This document shows positions 53,133-61,440 of a DNA stretch of 64,000 nucleotides, one piece after another. The notes under the pieces were generated by a model. The model searched no databases and had not been told where the DNA came from. It was given only the letters and a program-made list of their open reading frames with translations. The DNA is from an uncultured Flavobacteriales bacterium. GTDB taxonomy: Bacteria; Bacteroidota; Bacteroidia; Flavobacteriales_G; Salibacteraceae. The first letter of the stretch is position 1; each line of letters opens with the position of its first letter. The position numbers and the translations under genes were made by a program. Location of the stretch: the NCBI GenBank assembly GCA_943788145.1, contig CALSPD010000022.1, forward strand, positions 1-64,000, read 5' to 3'.

Positions 53133-54344
53133 TCACCGACCACCCAATTTGCCCGCAATGAATCCAGTAGTCCAAGCTGCTTGGAAATTAAACCCGCCCG
53201 TAATACCATCTATATCCATGACTTCACCTGCAAAATACAGGTTTGGACAAACCTTACTTTTCATAGTGTCGGGGTCAATGTCATCCAACGCAACGCCTCC
53301 TGCGGTTACAAACTCCTCTTTAAAGGTCGTTTTACCTCGAATCTCGTACGTATCGTTGAACAAGGTGTTTATGAGCCGATTCAACTCTTTTTTCGGCAAA
53401 TCTCGCCAAGGCTTGCTTAGCGAAATACTGGACTTGGTGACGAGGTATTCCCAAAGTCGAGTCGGTAATTCAAAAGGGTTTTTATTGCCAATTTGTCGAT
53501 TTCCAACTTCCTTTAACACGTTATCGAAAATCTCCCGTAACTCATGCTCATTGGTGTTGCCCAACCAGTTTACCTGACAACTGAAATCATAGTTTTTGTC
53601 GGATAACACCCTCGCTCCAAATGCACTCAATTTAAGAATAGCCGGACCACTCATTCCCCAATGCGTAATGAGCAGAGGCCCGTTCGCTTTCAATTTCGAA
53701 CCCACCAAACGAACTTCTGCCTGTTGGACAGAAACCCCCATCAATTCTCTAATCGGTTCATTTGGCATATTGAAGGAAAAAAGGGACGGTTGAGGCTCTA
53801 CAACCTGATGACCTAAATCCTCCAGCCATTTCAGTCCCTGACGTTTAGGGCTTCCGCCTGTGGCAACGATTATGCAATCAACCTTTTCTTCGCCTTTTCC
53901 GAATGTCAGTACCCACTCTTTCGCACACCAATCAATCGACATAATATGCTGATTCAATGAAAGTTGGACCTTTAGATTTAAAGCTTCATCCATCAGGCAT
54001 TTCCGGATCGATTCAGACGAGTCGCTTTCCGGAAACATGCGATTATCAGATTCGGTCTTGAGTTTCACCCCTCTTGATTCATACCAACCAATGGTGTCCG
54101 AAACATTAAACTGATCAAAAGCCGTCTTTAAAAATTTCTGTCCCCTCGGATAGTTTTCGGCCAGTAAGCGATTATTCAGACAATGATGTGTCACATTACA
54201 ACGCCCACCGCCACTCACCCTAACCTTAGCCAATACTTTATTTGTCTTTTCAAATAAAAAAACTTCTGAATTTGGGTGATGTGCTTTCACCGAAATGGCA
54301 GCAAAGTATCCTGCTGCTCCCGCTCCTATTACTGCTACTTTCAA
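53133..54344 (-). CDS. NAD(P)/FAD-dependent oxidoreductase, BaiN/HI0933 family, TTG start
   Basis: The 403-residue flavoprotein starts with TTG at 54344: MKVAVIGAGAAGYFAAI is the FAD-binding Rossmann motif, so no later start is possible. Further family marks are KVRVSGGGRCNVTHHC, IIVATGGSPKRQG and the C-terminal LYFAGEVMDIDGITGGFNFQ. Members reduce C=C bonds or flavin substrates; the biological substrate here is unknown. A -7 box ends four bases before the TTG, and the promoter overlaps that of the divergent ytxJ gene. Confidence 0.9.
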   Translation of the reverse strand: MKVAVIGAGAAGYFAAISVKAHHPNSEVFLFEKTNKVLAKVRVSGGGRCNVTHHCLNNRLLAENYPRGQKFLKTAFDQFNVSDTIGWYESRGVKLKTESDNRMFPESDSSESIRKCLMDEALNLKVQLSLNQHIMSIDWCAKEWVLTFGKGEEKVDCIIVATGGSPKRQGLKWLEDLGHQVVEPQPSLFSFNMPNEPIRELMGVSVQQAEVRLVGSKLKANGPLLITHWGMSGPAILKLSAFGARVLSDKNYDFSCQVNWLGNTNEHELREIFDNVLKEVGNRQIGNKNPFELPTRLWEYLVTKSSISLSKPWRDLPKKELNRLINTLFNDTYEIRGKTTFKEEFVTAGGVALDDIDPDTMKSKVCPNLYFAGEVMDIDGITGGFNFQAAWTTGFIAGKLGGR

Positions 54345-54362
54345 GCTGTAAATCTACATTTG
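54345..54362. promoter_or_regulatory. Overlapping divergent -7 boxes
   Basis: The minus strand reads TAGATTTA (54356-54349), CAGC, then the TTG start of the flavoprotein. The plus strand reads TACATTTG (54355-54362), a perfect -7 box for ytxJ 32 bases before its ATG. The two boxes share two base pairs, so the two promoters cannot be occupied at once. Confidence 0.5.
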
Positions 54363-54394
54363 CTAACTAAGCAGCACCAGCAAATCGAGAATTT

Positions 54395-54754
54395 ATGTGG
54401 GGACGACACCAACTAACCGAAGGATGGATAGAAGTTAAAGCGATGGCCGATCTTCGAGAAATTCAGGATCAATCCGTAAACATGCCCTGTTTGGTCTTTA
54501 AACACAGCACAACCTGTGGAATAAGCGCCATGGCTCAACGAAGACTCATATCCGAATATGCTCCACTAAAGGATAAATTCAGATTCTATTATCTTGACCT
54601 TCTGGCACATCGCGATATTTCGAATGAAATAGCCAAGATCTTTTCTGTTCGACACGAAAGCCCACAGTTGATTTTAATTCAAAATGGAAAAGCAATAAAA
54701 CACTTCTCTCACGATATGGTCAGTTTTGAATCGATTGAAGGTCTTCATGATTAA
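54395..54754 (+). CDS. ytxJ: Bacillithiol-system redox protein YtxJ
   Basis: The 119-residue thioredoxin-like protein has CLVFKHSTTCGISAMAQRRL, in which the HSTxCxIS motif is the YtxJ signature with a single active Cys. FRFYYLDLLAHRDISNEIA and ESPQLILIQNGKAI (the cis-Pro segment) complete the fold. YtxJ is thought to remove bacillithiol from proteins. Its presence predicts bacillithiol as the low-molecular-weight thiol in this organism. It is divergent from the flavoprotein gene and precedes the S41 peptidase. Confidence 0.9.
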   Translation: MWGRHQLTEGWIEVKAMADLREIQDQSVNMPCLVFKHSTTCGISAMAQRRLISEYAPLKDKFRFYYLDLLAHRDISNEIAKIFSVRHESPQLILIQNGKAIKHFSHDMVSFESIEGLHD

Positions 54755-54835
54755 TGATTCAGCTCGTGAATTAAACCCGATTGAAACACTAAAGCCATGT
54801 TCAAATGCGTTCGCTTCATTGACGCAATTATTTCC

Positions 54836-56281
54836 ATGATTCGACTTTCACTCCTTTTTTTACTGCTTTCAGTTTCCTGTTTAGGGCAAACAAGAACGTA
54901 TTCGGTTAAAAAGCAACAGAAGGATTTTGAAATCCTGAAAGAATCGCTGCTGCATGTGACAGGCCAGCCATATTTATATACGGACAGTGCCACCTTCGTA
55001 CATCTTTTTGATTCGATTTCAAGCTACATAGACGAACCAAGAACGGCTGTGGAGCTTTTCAGAGCATTCAGTTTTCTCACAGCAAGTATTCAATGTGGGC
55101 ATACCAACCTCAGTCCAAATACAAGGCTGCTTCGCGATTATTTGTTCTTCAGCGAAACCTTTCCTTTCAGCATTATGGTTTTTGATGGGAAACTCTACGC
55201 AGCCGATCGGTATGGTAAGGACCCAAGAGTGGAATATGGCAATGAAATCATAGAAATTAATGGACATTCATCCTCTCAAGTCCTTCACGACATGCATGCA
55301 CATGTGTCTTCTGATGCCAAGAATGTAACACTAAAGAACCGCTACCTTCGATACAACTTCAATCTTTATTATTACATCACCTTTGGTTCAACGGATAGTT
55401 TCAAAATAAAATTCACCAATTCAGAACTCGATACCTTGGTGCTTGGAGCGCGAGCTGAATTGGAAGACTTTAAAAGCTTTCGCCTCAGATATCGAAGCGA
55501 TCCATTCGCACAATACGGCAAGAAAAAGAATGAATTTGGCCGGCTCAAGTCAAACAAAGACCTCGGATACAGCCTGTTAGAATTACCATCCTTTCAAAAG
55601 GCACAGGGGAAGTCATACCAAAGCTTCATCGATGCCAAAATGCGCTCCATCAATAAAAAAAGCTATGAATATCTTGTTATTGATTTACGCGGAAACCTTG
55701 GCGGTAAACCGCAAACGTATTTAATGGGCTACTTCACCAATTCCACTGAACATATCATTGAGTTTCGATTAAGAACGGGTGACAAACCAACGTATCAGCG
55801 TTATCTTAAGAAATGGAACAAATTCTACTTCCTTTATCTCTTGACACGCTGGCGACATAATCAACTAGCTAAATCAGGTCATCATCACATTCAAAAGGGT
55901 GGCATCGTTGTCCAACCCGAATCCGAGCACTGCGATAAGCAATTAATTGTCTTAATTGATGGCTTAACGTTTTCAGCGGGTTCAAATCTTGCAGCGAATC
56001 TGAAGGATAAGGCAAACGCCATCGTAATAGGAGAAGAATCAGGAGGAAGCTATAAACAAGGGAATACAGGCCAATTAAGAATGAAGCTACCTAAAACCAA
56101 ATTTGGACTTTCGCTAAATCCCATTTATTTCAACAATAATGTCAAACTAAATCAAGGCGATGCTGGATTGATTCCGGATATTATGGTCCTATCTGACTTT
56201 TCTTCCAAGAAGAAGGATGACCCCTTCATAAAGGCGGTTGAAGATTATATTCTAACTAAGCAAATCACGCCTTTAAAATAA
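54836..56281 (+). CDS. S41 family peptidase (C-terminal processing protease-like)
   Basis: The ATG at 54836 (MIRLSLLFLLLSVSCLGQ) gives a compact signal sequence; an ATG at 54797 would add 13 residues. The ~481-residue protein has a PDZ-like middle (EYGNEIIEINGHSSSQVL) and the tail-specific protease domain with YLVIDLRGNLGGKPQTYLMG. The nucleophile Ser is in TFSAGSNLAANLKDKA, with IVIGEESGGSYKQ after it. It is probably periplasmic. Substrate unknown. It ends overlapping the converging DUF5362 gene by 9 bases. Confidence 0.85.
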   Translation: MIRLSLLFLLLSVSCLGQTRTYSVKKQQKDFEILKESLLHVTGQPYLYTDSATFVHLFDSISSYIDEPRTAVELFRAFSFLTASIQCGHTNLSPNTRLLRDYLFFSETFPFSIMVFDGKLYAADRYGKDPRVEYGNEIIEINGHSSSQVLHDMHAHVSSDAKNVTLKNRYLRYNFNLYYYITFGSTDSFKIKFTNSELDTLVLGARAELEDFKSFRLRYRSDPFAQYGKKKNEFGRLKSNKDLGYSLLELPSFQKAQGKSYQSFIDAKMRSINKKSYEYLVIDLRGNLGGKPQTYLMGYFTNSTEHIIEFRLRTGDKPTYQRYLKKWNKFYFLYLLTRWRHNQLAKSGHHHIQKGGIVVQPESEHCDKQLIVLIDGLTFSAGSNLAANLKDKANAIVIGEESGGSYKQGNTGQLRMKLPKTKFGLSLNPIYFNNNVKLNQGDAGLIPDIMVLSDFSSKKKDDPFIKAVEDYILTKQITPLK

Positions 56282-56731
56282 GCCTTGACCTGCTCCTGCT
56301 ATGGCCAAAAGGATGACAATGATATAAAGCGCTATGATCACTAAAGTCAAAACACCTCCATAACGAAAAAGAAGCTTTATATAATTCAAACTTTCCTCAA
56401 ATAACTCTATCGAGTCATTTTGAATGGCTTGTTTCGAGCTTGAATTAAACTTGAACAAGTAGTAAATCGGCAGGATGTAAACAAGCACGAACACTATATA
56501 CATCCCTGAGATCATACCCGATGAAAAGGGCATTCCGGGTGTGTTTTCAATGGCAGAACTGGCAGCGATCACTGCAATAGAGCCGAAAAGCATAAGCACA
56601 GTGAAAATCAAGGCCATAATGGCAAAAAACAGTGCCCATTTGCGCGTTTCAGACCAATATGTTTTAATGTTATCAGTCAATACTGATTCAAATGAGCCAA
56701 TATGCTCGTCCATTGATTTTTCGTTTTCCAT
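56273..56731 (-). CDS. DUF5362 membrane protein
   Basis: The 152-residue protein has three hydrophobic segments: WALFFAIMALIFTVLMLFGS, GMYIVFVLVYILPIYYLF and VLTLVIIALYIIVILLA, with a charged loop containing SSKQAIQNDSIELFEESL between the last two. This arrangement is DUF5362. Function unknown. Its stop overlaps the S41 peptidase gene tail. Confidence 0.75.
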   Translation of the reverse strand: MENEKSMDEHIGSFESVLTDNIKTYWSETRKWALFFAIMALIFTVLMLFGSIAVIAASSAIENTPGMPFSSGMISGMYIVFVLVYILPIYYLFKFNSSSKQAIQNDSIELFEESLNYIKLLFRYGGVLTLVIIALYIIVILLAIAGAGQGLF

Positions 56732-56872
56732 AAGTGCTATAATTGCGGTTGATCAATGTTAGTCAAATTGATTAGATTGTTCAAATCGAAAGGTATATGG
56801 AGACTGAATTGGGTTAAACTTGAACTAAAGCTCAATTGTATCAATAAGTAAATTACCTTACTTCGAATTAGC

Positions 56873-56885
56873 TAAGTTTAATCGA
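56873..56885 (+). promoter_or_regulatory. -7 box five bases before the GNAT gene start (leaderless type)
   Basis: TAAGTTTA (last base differs from TAnnTTTG) is followed by ATCGA and the ATG at 56886. Confidence 0.4.
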
Positions 56886-57365
56886 ATGCGTATCGTTAAT
56901 AAAACTTCGCTGTCTATCGATGACAAGCAAACCATTCTGGATTTATGGAATCAGGAATACCCTCGTGATTTAAGGCTCGACTCGCTTGATGCCTTCGATA
57001 AATATCTCGAAGCACTTTCAAATTGCAATCACGTTTTATTAGTCAATGAGAACGAAAAAATTGAAGGATGGTTGATGGATTTCGACCGTGATATGGAACG
57101 TTGGTTCGTAATGATTCTATCGCATTTAATCCATGGTGAAGGTTATGGATCGTAGCTTTTAAATGAAGCGAAGTCTCGTAACACATCGCTTTGTGGATGG
57201 GTGATCGAAAATGACTCTTACATTAAACACGATAAAACGAACTACCGATCTCCCCTATCCTTTTACACCAAGAATGAATTTGAACTTCACCGTGAAAAAA
57301 GACTAACGAGCAAGCATATTTCTGCCATTAAGATCAATTGGAGTCAACCTTTCCGCTCATCGTGA
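56886..57365 (+). pseudogene. GNAT acetyltransferase interrupted by an in-frame TAG
   Basis: The frame 56886-57155 encodes DKQTILDLWNQEYPRDLRL, a DFDRDMERWFVMIL core strand and HGEGYGS, the start of the acetyl-CoA loop. A TAG at 57153-57155 stops it. The same frame stays open for 69 more codons and gives exactly the expected rest: LLNEAKSRNTSLCGWVIEN, SPLSFYTKNEFELHREKRL and ISAIKINWS, ending TGA at 57365. Restored length is 159 residues, normal for a GNAT enzyme. Unlike the other breaks in the window this is a substitution, not an indel (for example AAG or CAG to TAG). The base after TAG is C. Confidence 0.8.
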
Positions 57366-57373
57366 AAAACTAG

Positions 57374-57610
57374 TTAAATTGTTTTCTTGCCTTTGTTTTT
57401 GCCATCAGCCCATCGACCATTCTTAACTTGACCGAGGTAATTGACAATTTTAGTTCGCTGATATTGAACCATAGTAGATTCCATTTCAGCGAGCGTATCT
57501 CTTCTGATTTTGACAGCAGAATTGGATCCTTTGTTTCTCAATTCTATGTAATATCCGTCCTTTAGTTCGCCTGGTTTGGTAACCGGTCTACCCTTTTTTT
57601 TATCCTTCAC
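57374..57610 (-). CDS. Small basic conserved hypothetical protein
   Basis: The 78-residue protein reads KKGRPVTKPGELKDGYYIEL, then KGSNSAVKIRRDTLAEME and a C-terminal strand-helix with KNGRWADGKNKGKK. The K/R content suggests nucleic-acid contact. I recall similar small GRP-start proteins in Bacteroidota, but no named function. It is transcribed toward the interrupted GNAT gene. Confidence 0.6.
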   Translation of the reverse strand: MKDKKKGRPVTKPGELKDGYYIELRNKGSNSAVKIRRDTLAEMESTMVQYQRTKIVNYLGQVKNGRWADGKNKGKKTI

Positions 57611-57751
57611 AATATCAATATCTAGTGCGTAATCCTTTTACGTTAGCAAATCTGCTAGAATAACATTGAAAAGCAAGCATTGTTTTGAAATGTTTTGAAC
57701 AGGTTATTGTAAGTGACGCACCGAACTTAATCGTTAACCCTGCCTAATAAT

Positions 57752-57773
57752 TCAAATTTCAGTCAAATTTCAG
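57752..57773. repeat. Tandem 11-bp direct repeat
   Basis: TCAAATTTCAG occurs twice head to tail without a mismatch. A degenerate third copy (CCAAATTTTAG) follows ten bases later. Confidence 0.6.
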
Positions 57774-57997
57774 CCATTTTCCAAATTTTAGACGCTATTC
57801 AACTACATCATCCTTCCGAAAACGAATAATCTATTTTACAACTTTCGAAGTTAAAAAATGCAACTTTTCTGGACGAATTGGTTCAACATGAACGAATTTG
57901 AATTTTGTGAATGGGTAGCGCTCAATTAATCCATTGCAACAAAGGCCAATTAAAAAGTTCGTTTTTATGGTGAATTCAGTTTTATCTCCAATTGCAT

Positions 57998-58036
57998 ATT
58001 GTGATCACAATTACCCAGCTGAGTGATGCAAATCAC
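57998..58036. promoter_or_regulatory. Two CRP/FNR-like operator dyads
   Basis: ATTGTGATCACAAT (57998-58011) is a perfect palindrome. GTGATGCAAATCAC (58023-58036) has the TGAT-N4-ATCA core of FNR/CRP-family sites. Their centres are 25 bp apart. They precede the DUF2892 gene on the plus strand; binding by a CRP/FNR-type factor is inferred from motif shape only. Confidence 0.45.
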
Positions 58037-58177
58037 ATTCAAAGGCATGACGACCGAATAGCTTTGCTTTTTAATTTTCAGAATATGTTCATCAAGATTT
58101 TAACGGATTGTACGATTTGTTTTAGTGCAGTCCGTGGTCTTGTTACACTGATTCAACACATCATCTAAATAAACATT

Positions 58178-58390
58178 ATGAAAAAGAATATGGGTGGAAT
58201 TGATCGAGTTGTTCGAATCATTCTTGCGGCCATTATTGCCGGTCTTTATTTTACAAATATCATTTCAGGCACCTTAGGAATGGTCCTACTTGTTTTTGCT
58301 GGAATCTTTGTACTGACAAGCTTTATCAGCTTTTGTACCTTGTACATGCCATTTGGGCTAAGCACGTGTGCCACCAAGGACAAGGCTTAG
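58178..58390 (+). CDS. DUF2892 membrane protein (YgaP-like)
   Basis: The 70-residue protein has the DUF2892 start KKNMGGIDRVVRIILA and two membrane helices (IILAAIIAGLYFTNIIS and LGMVLLVFAGIFVLTSFISF), followed by CTLYMPFGLSTC with two cysteines. The family is found with rhodaneses and in sulfur or redox-stress regulons. Two CRP/FNR-like dyads upstream would fit redox control. The stop overlaps the converging gene by four bases. Confidence 0.88.
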   Translation: MKKNMGGIDRVVRIILAAIIAGLYFTNIISGTLGMVLLVFAGIFVLTSFISFCTLYMPFGLSTCATKDKA

Positions 58391-59166
58391 TTGGTCTTGA
58401 CTACTTTAAGACTTTCTGGACCGCTGCCTGTTTGCAGCACGAGTATATAGTTCCCGTTTTCCAAACCTTGAAGGTCAATGGCATCCGTTAAACGAGGTTG
58501 TTGCTCTTGTTGTATGGTTCTTCCTTGAATATCAATCAAGCTCCAGCTTTCAACCTTGGATTTTGACGCAATCTGAATCTTTCCTGACGTTGGATTAGGA
58601 AACACATATGGTTTTTGATTGGCGCTAAAATCATCCTCTACCCCGTCAGGGCCGAGGGTTGAATCACTATTACATATTGCACAGTCCAGCGAATAACAAC
58701 CAAAACCACAGCGTGTGGTGCGAGAAGTGTAATCATGTTTATTTTCTCTTAAGTAATCGGAGCCACAGTCAAAGCATTCGATTTGTGGTTCAATTTCTTC
58801 TTCGATCAGAAGGACGTCTAAAAGGCAAACAGCTGGTGTTAAACGTGTCTGTTGCTTGGTCAACTCAAGATCAACCCCTCCTTCTGTTAAGGCTATTCCC
58901 GTCAATTTGAGTGTGGTATAGCCCAAACTTTGAATTTGTTTTTCGTAAACTCCAGGGTCAATTGCTTCCAATTTTAGGCTCCCATCCGAATCTGCAGAGG
59001 CTCCTTTTACAAGCTTCTCACCCTCATAAAGAACTAGTGTAGCGAATGCAATCGGTTCTCCTGCTCTTTCTTCAGTTATGCGAGCACTTATCGATGATTG
59101 AGCCTTTAATTCGGCTGACGCCATTAAAGAGAAGAAAAAGACAAGTAATAATACGACAGATTTCAT
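58387..59166 (-). CDS. T9SS-sorted protein with carboxypeptidase-regulatory-like domain
   Basis: The 259-residue protein has a signal peptide, a transthyretin-like domain (ARITEERAGEPIAFATLVLY, SLKLEAIDPGVYEKQIQSLG), a cysteine-rich middle (ECFDCGSDYL, TRCGFGCYSLDCAICNSD, eight Cys) and a T9SS type A tail (PYVFPNPTSGKIQIASKSK to LVLQTGSGPESLKVVKT). The Cys cluster could bind metal or be disulfide-linked on the surface. Function unknown. Confidence 0.8.
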   Translation of the reverse strand: MKSVVLLLVFFFSLMASAELKAQSSISARITEERAGEPIAFATLVLYEGEKLVKGASADSDGSLKLEAIDPGVYEKQIQSLGYTTLKLTGIALTEGGVDLELTKQQTRLTPAVCLLDVLLIEEEIEPQIECFDCGSDYLRENKHDYTSRTTRCGFGCYSLDCAICNSDSTLGPDGVEDDFSANQKPYVFPNPTSGKIQIASKSKVESWSLIDIQGRTIQQEQQPRLTDAIDLQGLENGNYILVLQTGSGPESLKVVKTN

Positions 59167-59273
59167 GGTCTCTAGTTTTAAAGTTCATCCCAAGGTATTA
59201 CCATTCCTGCCATTCAATAAGCCTTAACAAGAATATGGTAGTCATCTGTCCTTTTACGGATACAATCAGCGGA

Positions 59274-59531
59274 TCAATCGAAGGATGCGCTGCTATTCCC
59301 AGTTATGGGAATCGCTTCTCCTAAATAGCGAGGGGATACATTAAACACCACTTCTAGGCAAGCTTTAACTCGAGCCAATACTTCTCTGTTTTTCATGTAC
59401 TTCGAACTAAGATGCGGGGAATCGGATGCAACTGCACCTTGGGCATTTAATCCAACCGAGTTCGCAATAAAAACAGCTCGTGGTAAATGGAAACCCTGAC
59501 TTATGACGATAGCATTTTCCACGTAAAGATT
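59274..59531 (-). pseudogene. SanA-type (DUF218) protein, C-terminal fragment
   Basis: The frame encodes only the C-terminal ~85 residues of a SanA/YdcF-family envelope protein: ENAIVISQGFHLPRAVFIAN, REVLARVKACLEVVF and PRYLGEAIPITG. SanA proteins are near 200 residues with an N-terminal membrane helix, both missing here. Homology begins at about 59531; upstream codons belong to the gene that it is fused to. It is the 3' half of a chimera and should not be functional. Confidence 0.78.
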
Positions 59532-60106
59532 TCGTCTCGCGACCATCCTTTTCCTGTTTTCAAATTCTTAGACGCTAATCCTGATTTCAGTCCGAGATCT
59601 TTTCGTCCAACGTAAAGGATTGAGCTGGAAAGCGGTAATACATAGGTTTCTAAAATGTTGTTTATACCTAAAAGATCGTTGCTGCCATAAATCTTTCCAT
59701 TGATGGAATTCACGATATAATGGTTGGCTCGTCCTATAAACGGATAATGCTGAATTCGAAACAATGGCGAATTCTGAATCTCTTCATAGGTTCTGGCCTC
59801 GACATTTGGCAGACCTTCGTCCTTCGTTCGGCTATCAAATATTGCCTTGCCCGTTTCAGGGTCGTAAGCAATAAGACCTTGATTCGCACCTATTAAAAGT
59901 CTTCCTGAAGCAGTTACTTTCAACCATTGGATGGAAGTGTTTTGTTCACCATCCCAGGTTTCTTTGTCTTTGGCAGCGTATAAGCCGGTGGTAGCAGACC
60001 ATACAGGGTTTGTTACACGTTCAACGCCTTCATAATTTGATTGTGTCCATGCAGTATGTGCAATTAAGGAAGCTGCCGCAATGGCGATAATTGATTTCAC
60101 AGTCAT
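59532..60106 (-). pseudogene. N-terminal fragment of a secreted beta-propeller protein
   Basis: After a signal peptide (MTVKSIIAIAAASLIAHTAW) the protein shows propeller-like blades (IQWLKVTASGRLLIGANQGL, YDPETGKAIFDSRTKDEG, VNSINGKIYGSNDLL) and then runs out at the junction with the sanA fragment near 59532. The frame closes at 59501. Comparable proteins would have six or more blades and a T9SS tail, so the 3' part is probably lost. It is the second head-to-tail chimera in the window, like that at 9.07 kb. Confidence 0.6.
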
Positions 60107-60240
60107 AGTTTTCGGTTAGATTTCGGACAAGTTAAAATAGATTGACAAACAATCGATAAGAACGGACGAAAATGTGGAAATCAAGAGCCGAGCTTTCCTT
60201 GTATTGAGTTTAAATTCAACTTTATTCATAAACTTTCACC

Positions 60241-60666
60241 ATGACTGAACCCATTTTTCCTTGCCTCTGGTTTGAAAGCCAAGCACAAGATGCCGCTGAG
60301 TATTATTGTTCCATTTTCCATAATTCAAGGATTCAATCATCCGGCCCAGTGGTTGTAATTTTTGAACTAAACAGTCGGAAATTTATGGGACTCAACGGTG
60401 GACCGCACTACAAGTTAAATGAAGCCGTCTCCTTTGTGATTACATGTAAAGATCAAATAGAAATAGATCATTATTGGGATAAACTGAGTGAAGGCGGCAC
60501 AGAATCGCAATGCGGTTGGCTTAAAGATAAATTTGGGGTTTCATGGCAAGTTGTGCCAGAAATACTGCCCAAACTTATGTCGGATCCTCAAAGAGCAGCC
60601 TCGGTTACGCAAGCGTTTCTAAAAATGAAAAAGTTCATAATCGCAGACTTGATTTCAGCTGAATGA
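60241..60666 (+). CDS. VOC family protein (PhnB-like)
   Basis: The 141-residue protein has the PhnB/3-demethylubiquinone-methyltransferase-like glyoxalase fold: ITPCLWFESQAQDAAEYY-type start, FMGLNGGPHYKLNEAVSFVI, and EGGTESQCGWLKDKFGVSWQ with VPEILPKLM. Members are often metal-dependent, but substrates are mostly unknown. The stop overlaps the start of the next gene (ATGATGA region), so the two are co-translated. Confidence 0.88.
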   Translation: MTEPIFPCLWFESQAQDAAEYYCSIFHNSRIQSSGPVVVIFELNSRKFMGLNGGPHYKLNEAVSFVITCKDQIEIDHYWDKLSEGGTESQCGWLKDKFGVSWQVVPEILPKLMSDPQRAASVTQAFLKMKKFIIADLISAE

Positions 60667-61256
60667 TGGCATTGCGGTTTTCGAACATTTTGCTTCCATT
60701 TTGCCTATTAGCCATTACGTTGAATGGCCTTCAATCAGAATTGCTGGCTCAGGCCGACATGGACTCAGTTTTTGTAAAACGAAATGTAGGTGAAGGCGCT
60801 TTTGAAATAGACACCTTCTACATGCTAAGTGGTGTTTCCAGTCAACAAGTTCTAGTCGGCACAACCTTTTTACCCTATTCCGACAAAATGATAAGTCTTC
60901 TTAATGATGGTCTGTCTCCGGTTAGTTTTAAGATTTTAGAAGGCTGTGACAATGGACTTTAGCCTACTGATTTCAATGACTATCCAAAATTTGACATCAT
61001 TAAACGTGTGGGAAAAAATCAATTGCTTATTCAAGTGCGCGTTATGGCCAATTGTTGTCATAATTTCTTAGGCGAGGCCGAAGTTCTGGGAAACGATACA
61101 CTTCACTTGGTCTATACTTCTTACGGAAATTTTTGCAGCTGCCAATGCTGCTTCACCCTAGAATATGTCTTTGACACCACTTTTGAAGATAAGGATAACA
61201 GACTTCATTTTGTCACGATCAATCGCCATAAATCCTTTGGTGTAATTCCGAACTGA
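60663..61256 (+). pseudogene. Secreted cysteine-rich protein interrupted by an in-frame TAG
   Basis: The frame opens at 60663 with a signal peptide (ILLPFCLLAITL) and runs to CDNGL, where TAG (60960-60962) stops it. In the same frame the sequence continues PTDFNDYPKFDIIKRVGKNQ, VMANCCHNFLGEAEVLGND and FCSCQCCFTLEYVFD to a TGA at 61256. NCC and CSCQCC look like conserved structural or metal-binding cysteines. The joined protein would be 197 residues plus the amber position. As in the GNAT gene, the break is a substitution and the next base is C. No family name known to me. Confidence 0.65.
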
Positions 61257-61440
61257 ATTTGGGAATACTTTGAATTGAAGGAAAGTAGAACATAAAAGCA
61301 GTCACAGAACTGAACAGCTGATTCAGAGCTCGTTATAACGATTTCAATAATTATTTTGGAACGTGTTTTAAATTGAAATCCATTCTACATTTGAGGCAAA
61401 ATATTCACAAATAAATCCACAAAAAATAGCTCATTTTCCT

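Larger units (their letters stand above)
57611..58177. other. 567-base intergenic region with dyads and a short tandem repeat
   Basis: No gene was found. It holds an exact tandem 11-mer (57752-57773), a perfect 14-bp palindrome (57998-58011) and a second dyad GTGAT-N4-ATCAC (58023-58036). The latter two lie about 140-180 bases before the DUF2892 gene. Confidence 0.5.

Noticed and set aside
57153-60962. Genome-wide recoding of TAG as a sense codon
   Set aside because: TAG ends several clearly complete genes here (for example at 4185, 8778, 45452 and 58390), so it is a normal stop; the two in-frame cases are local.
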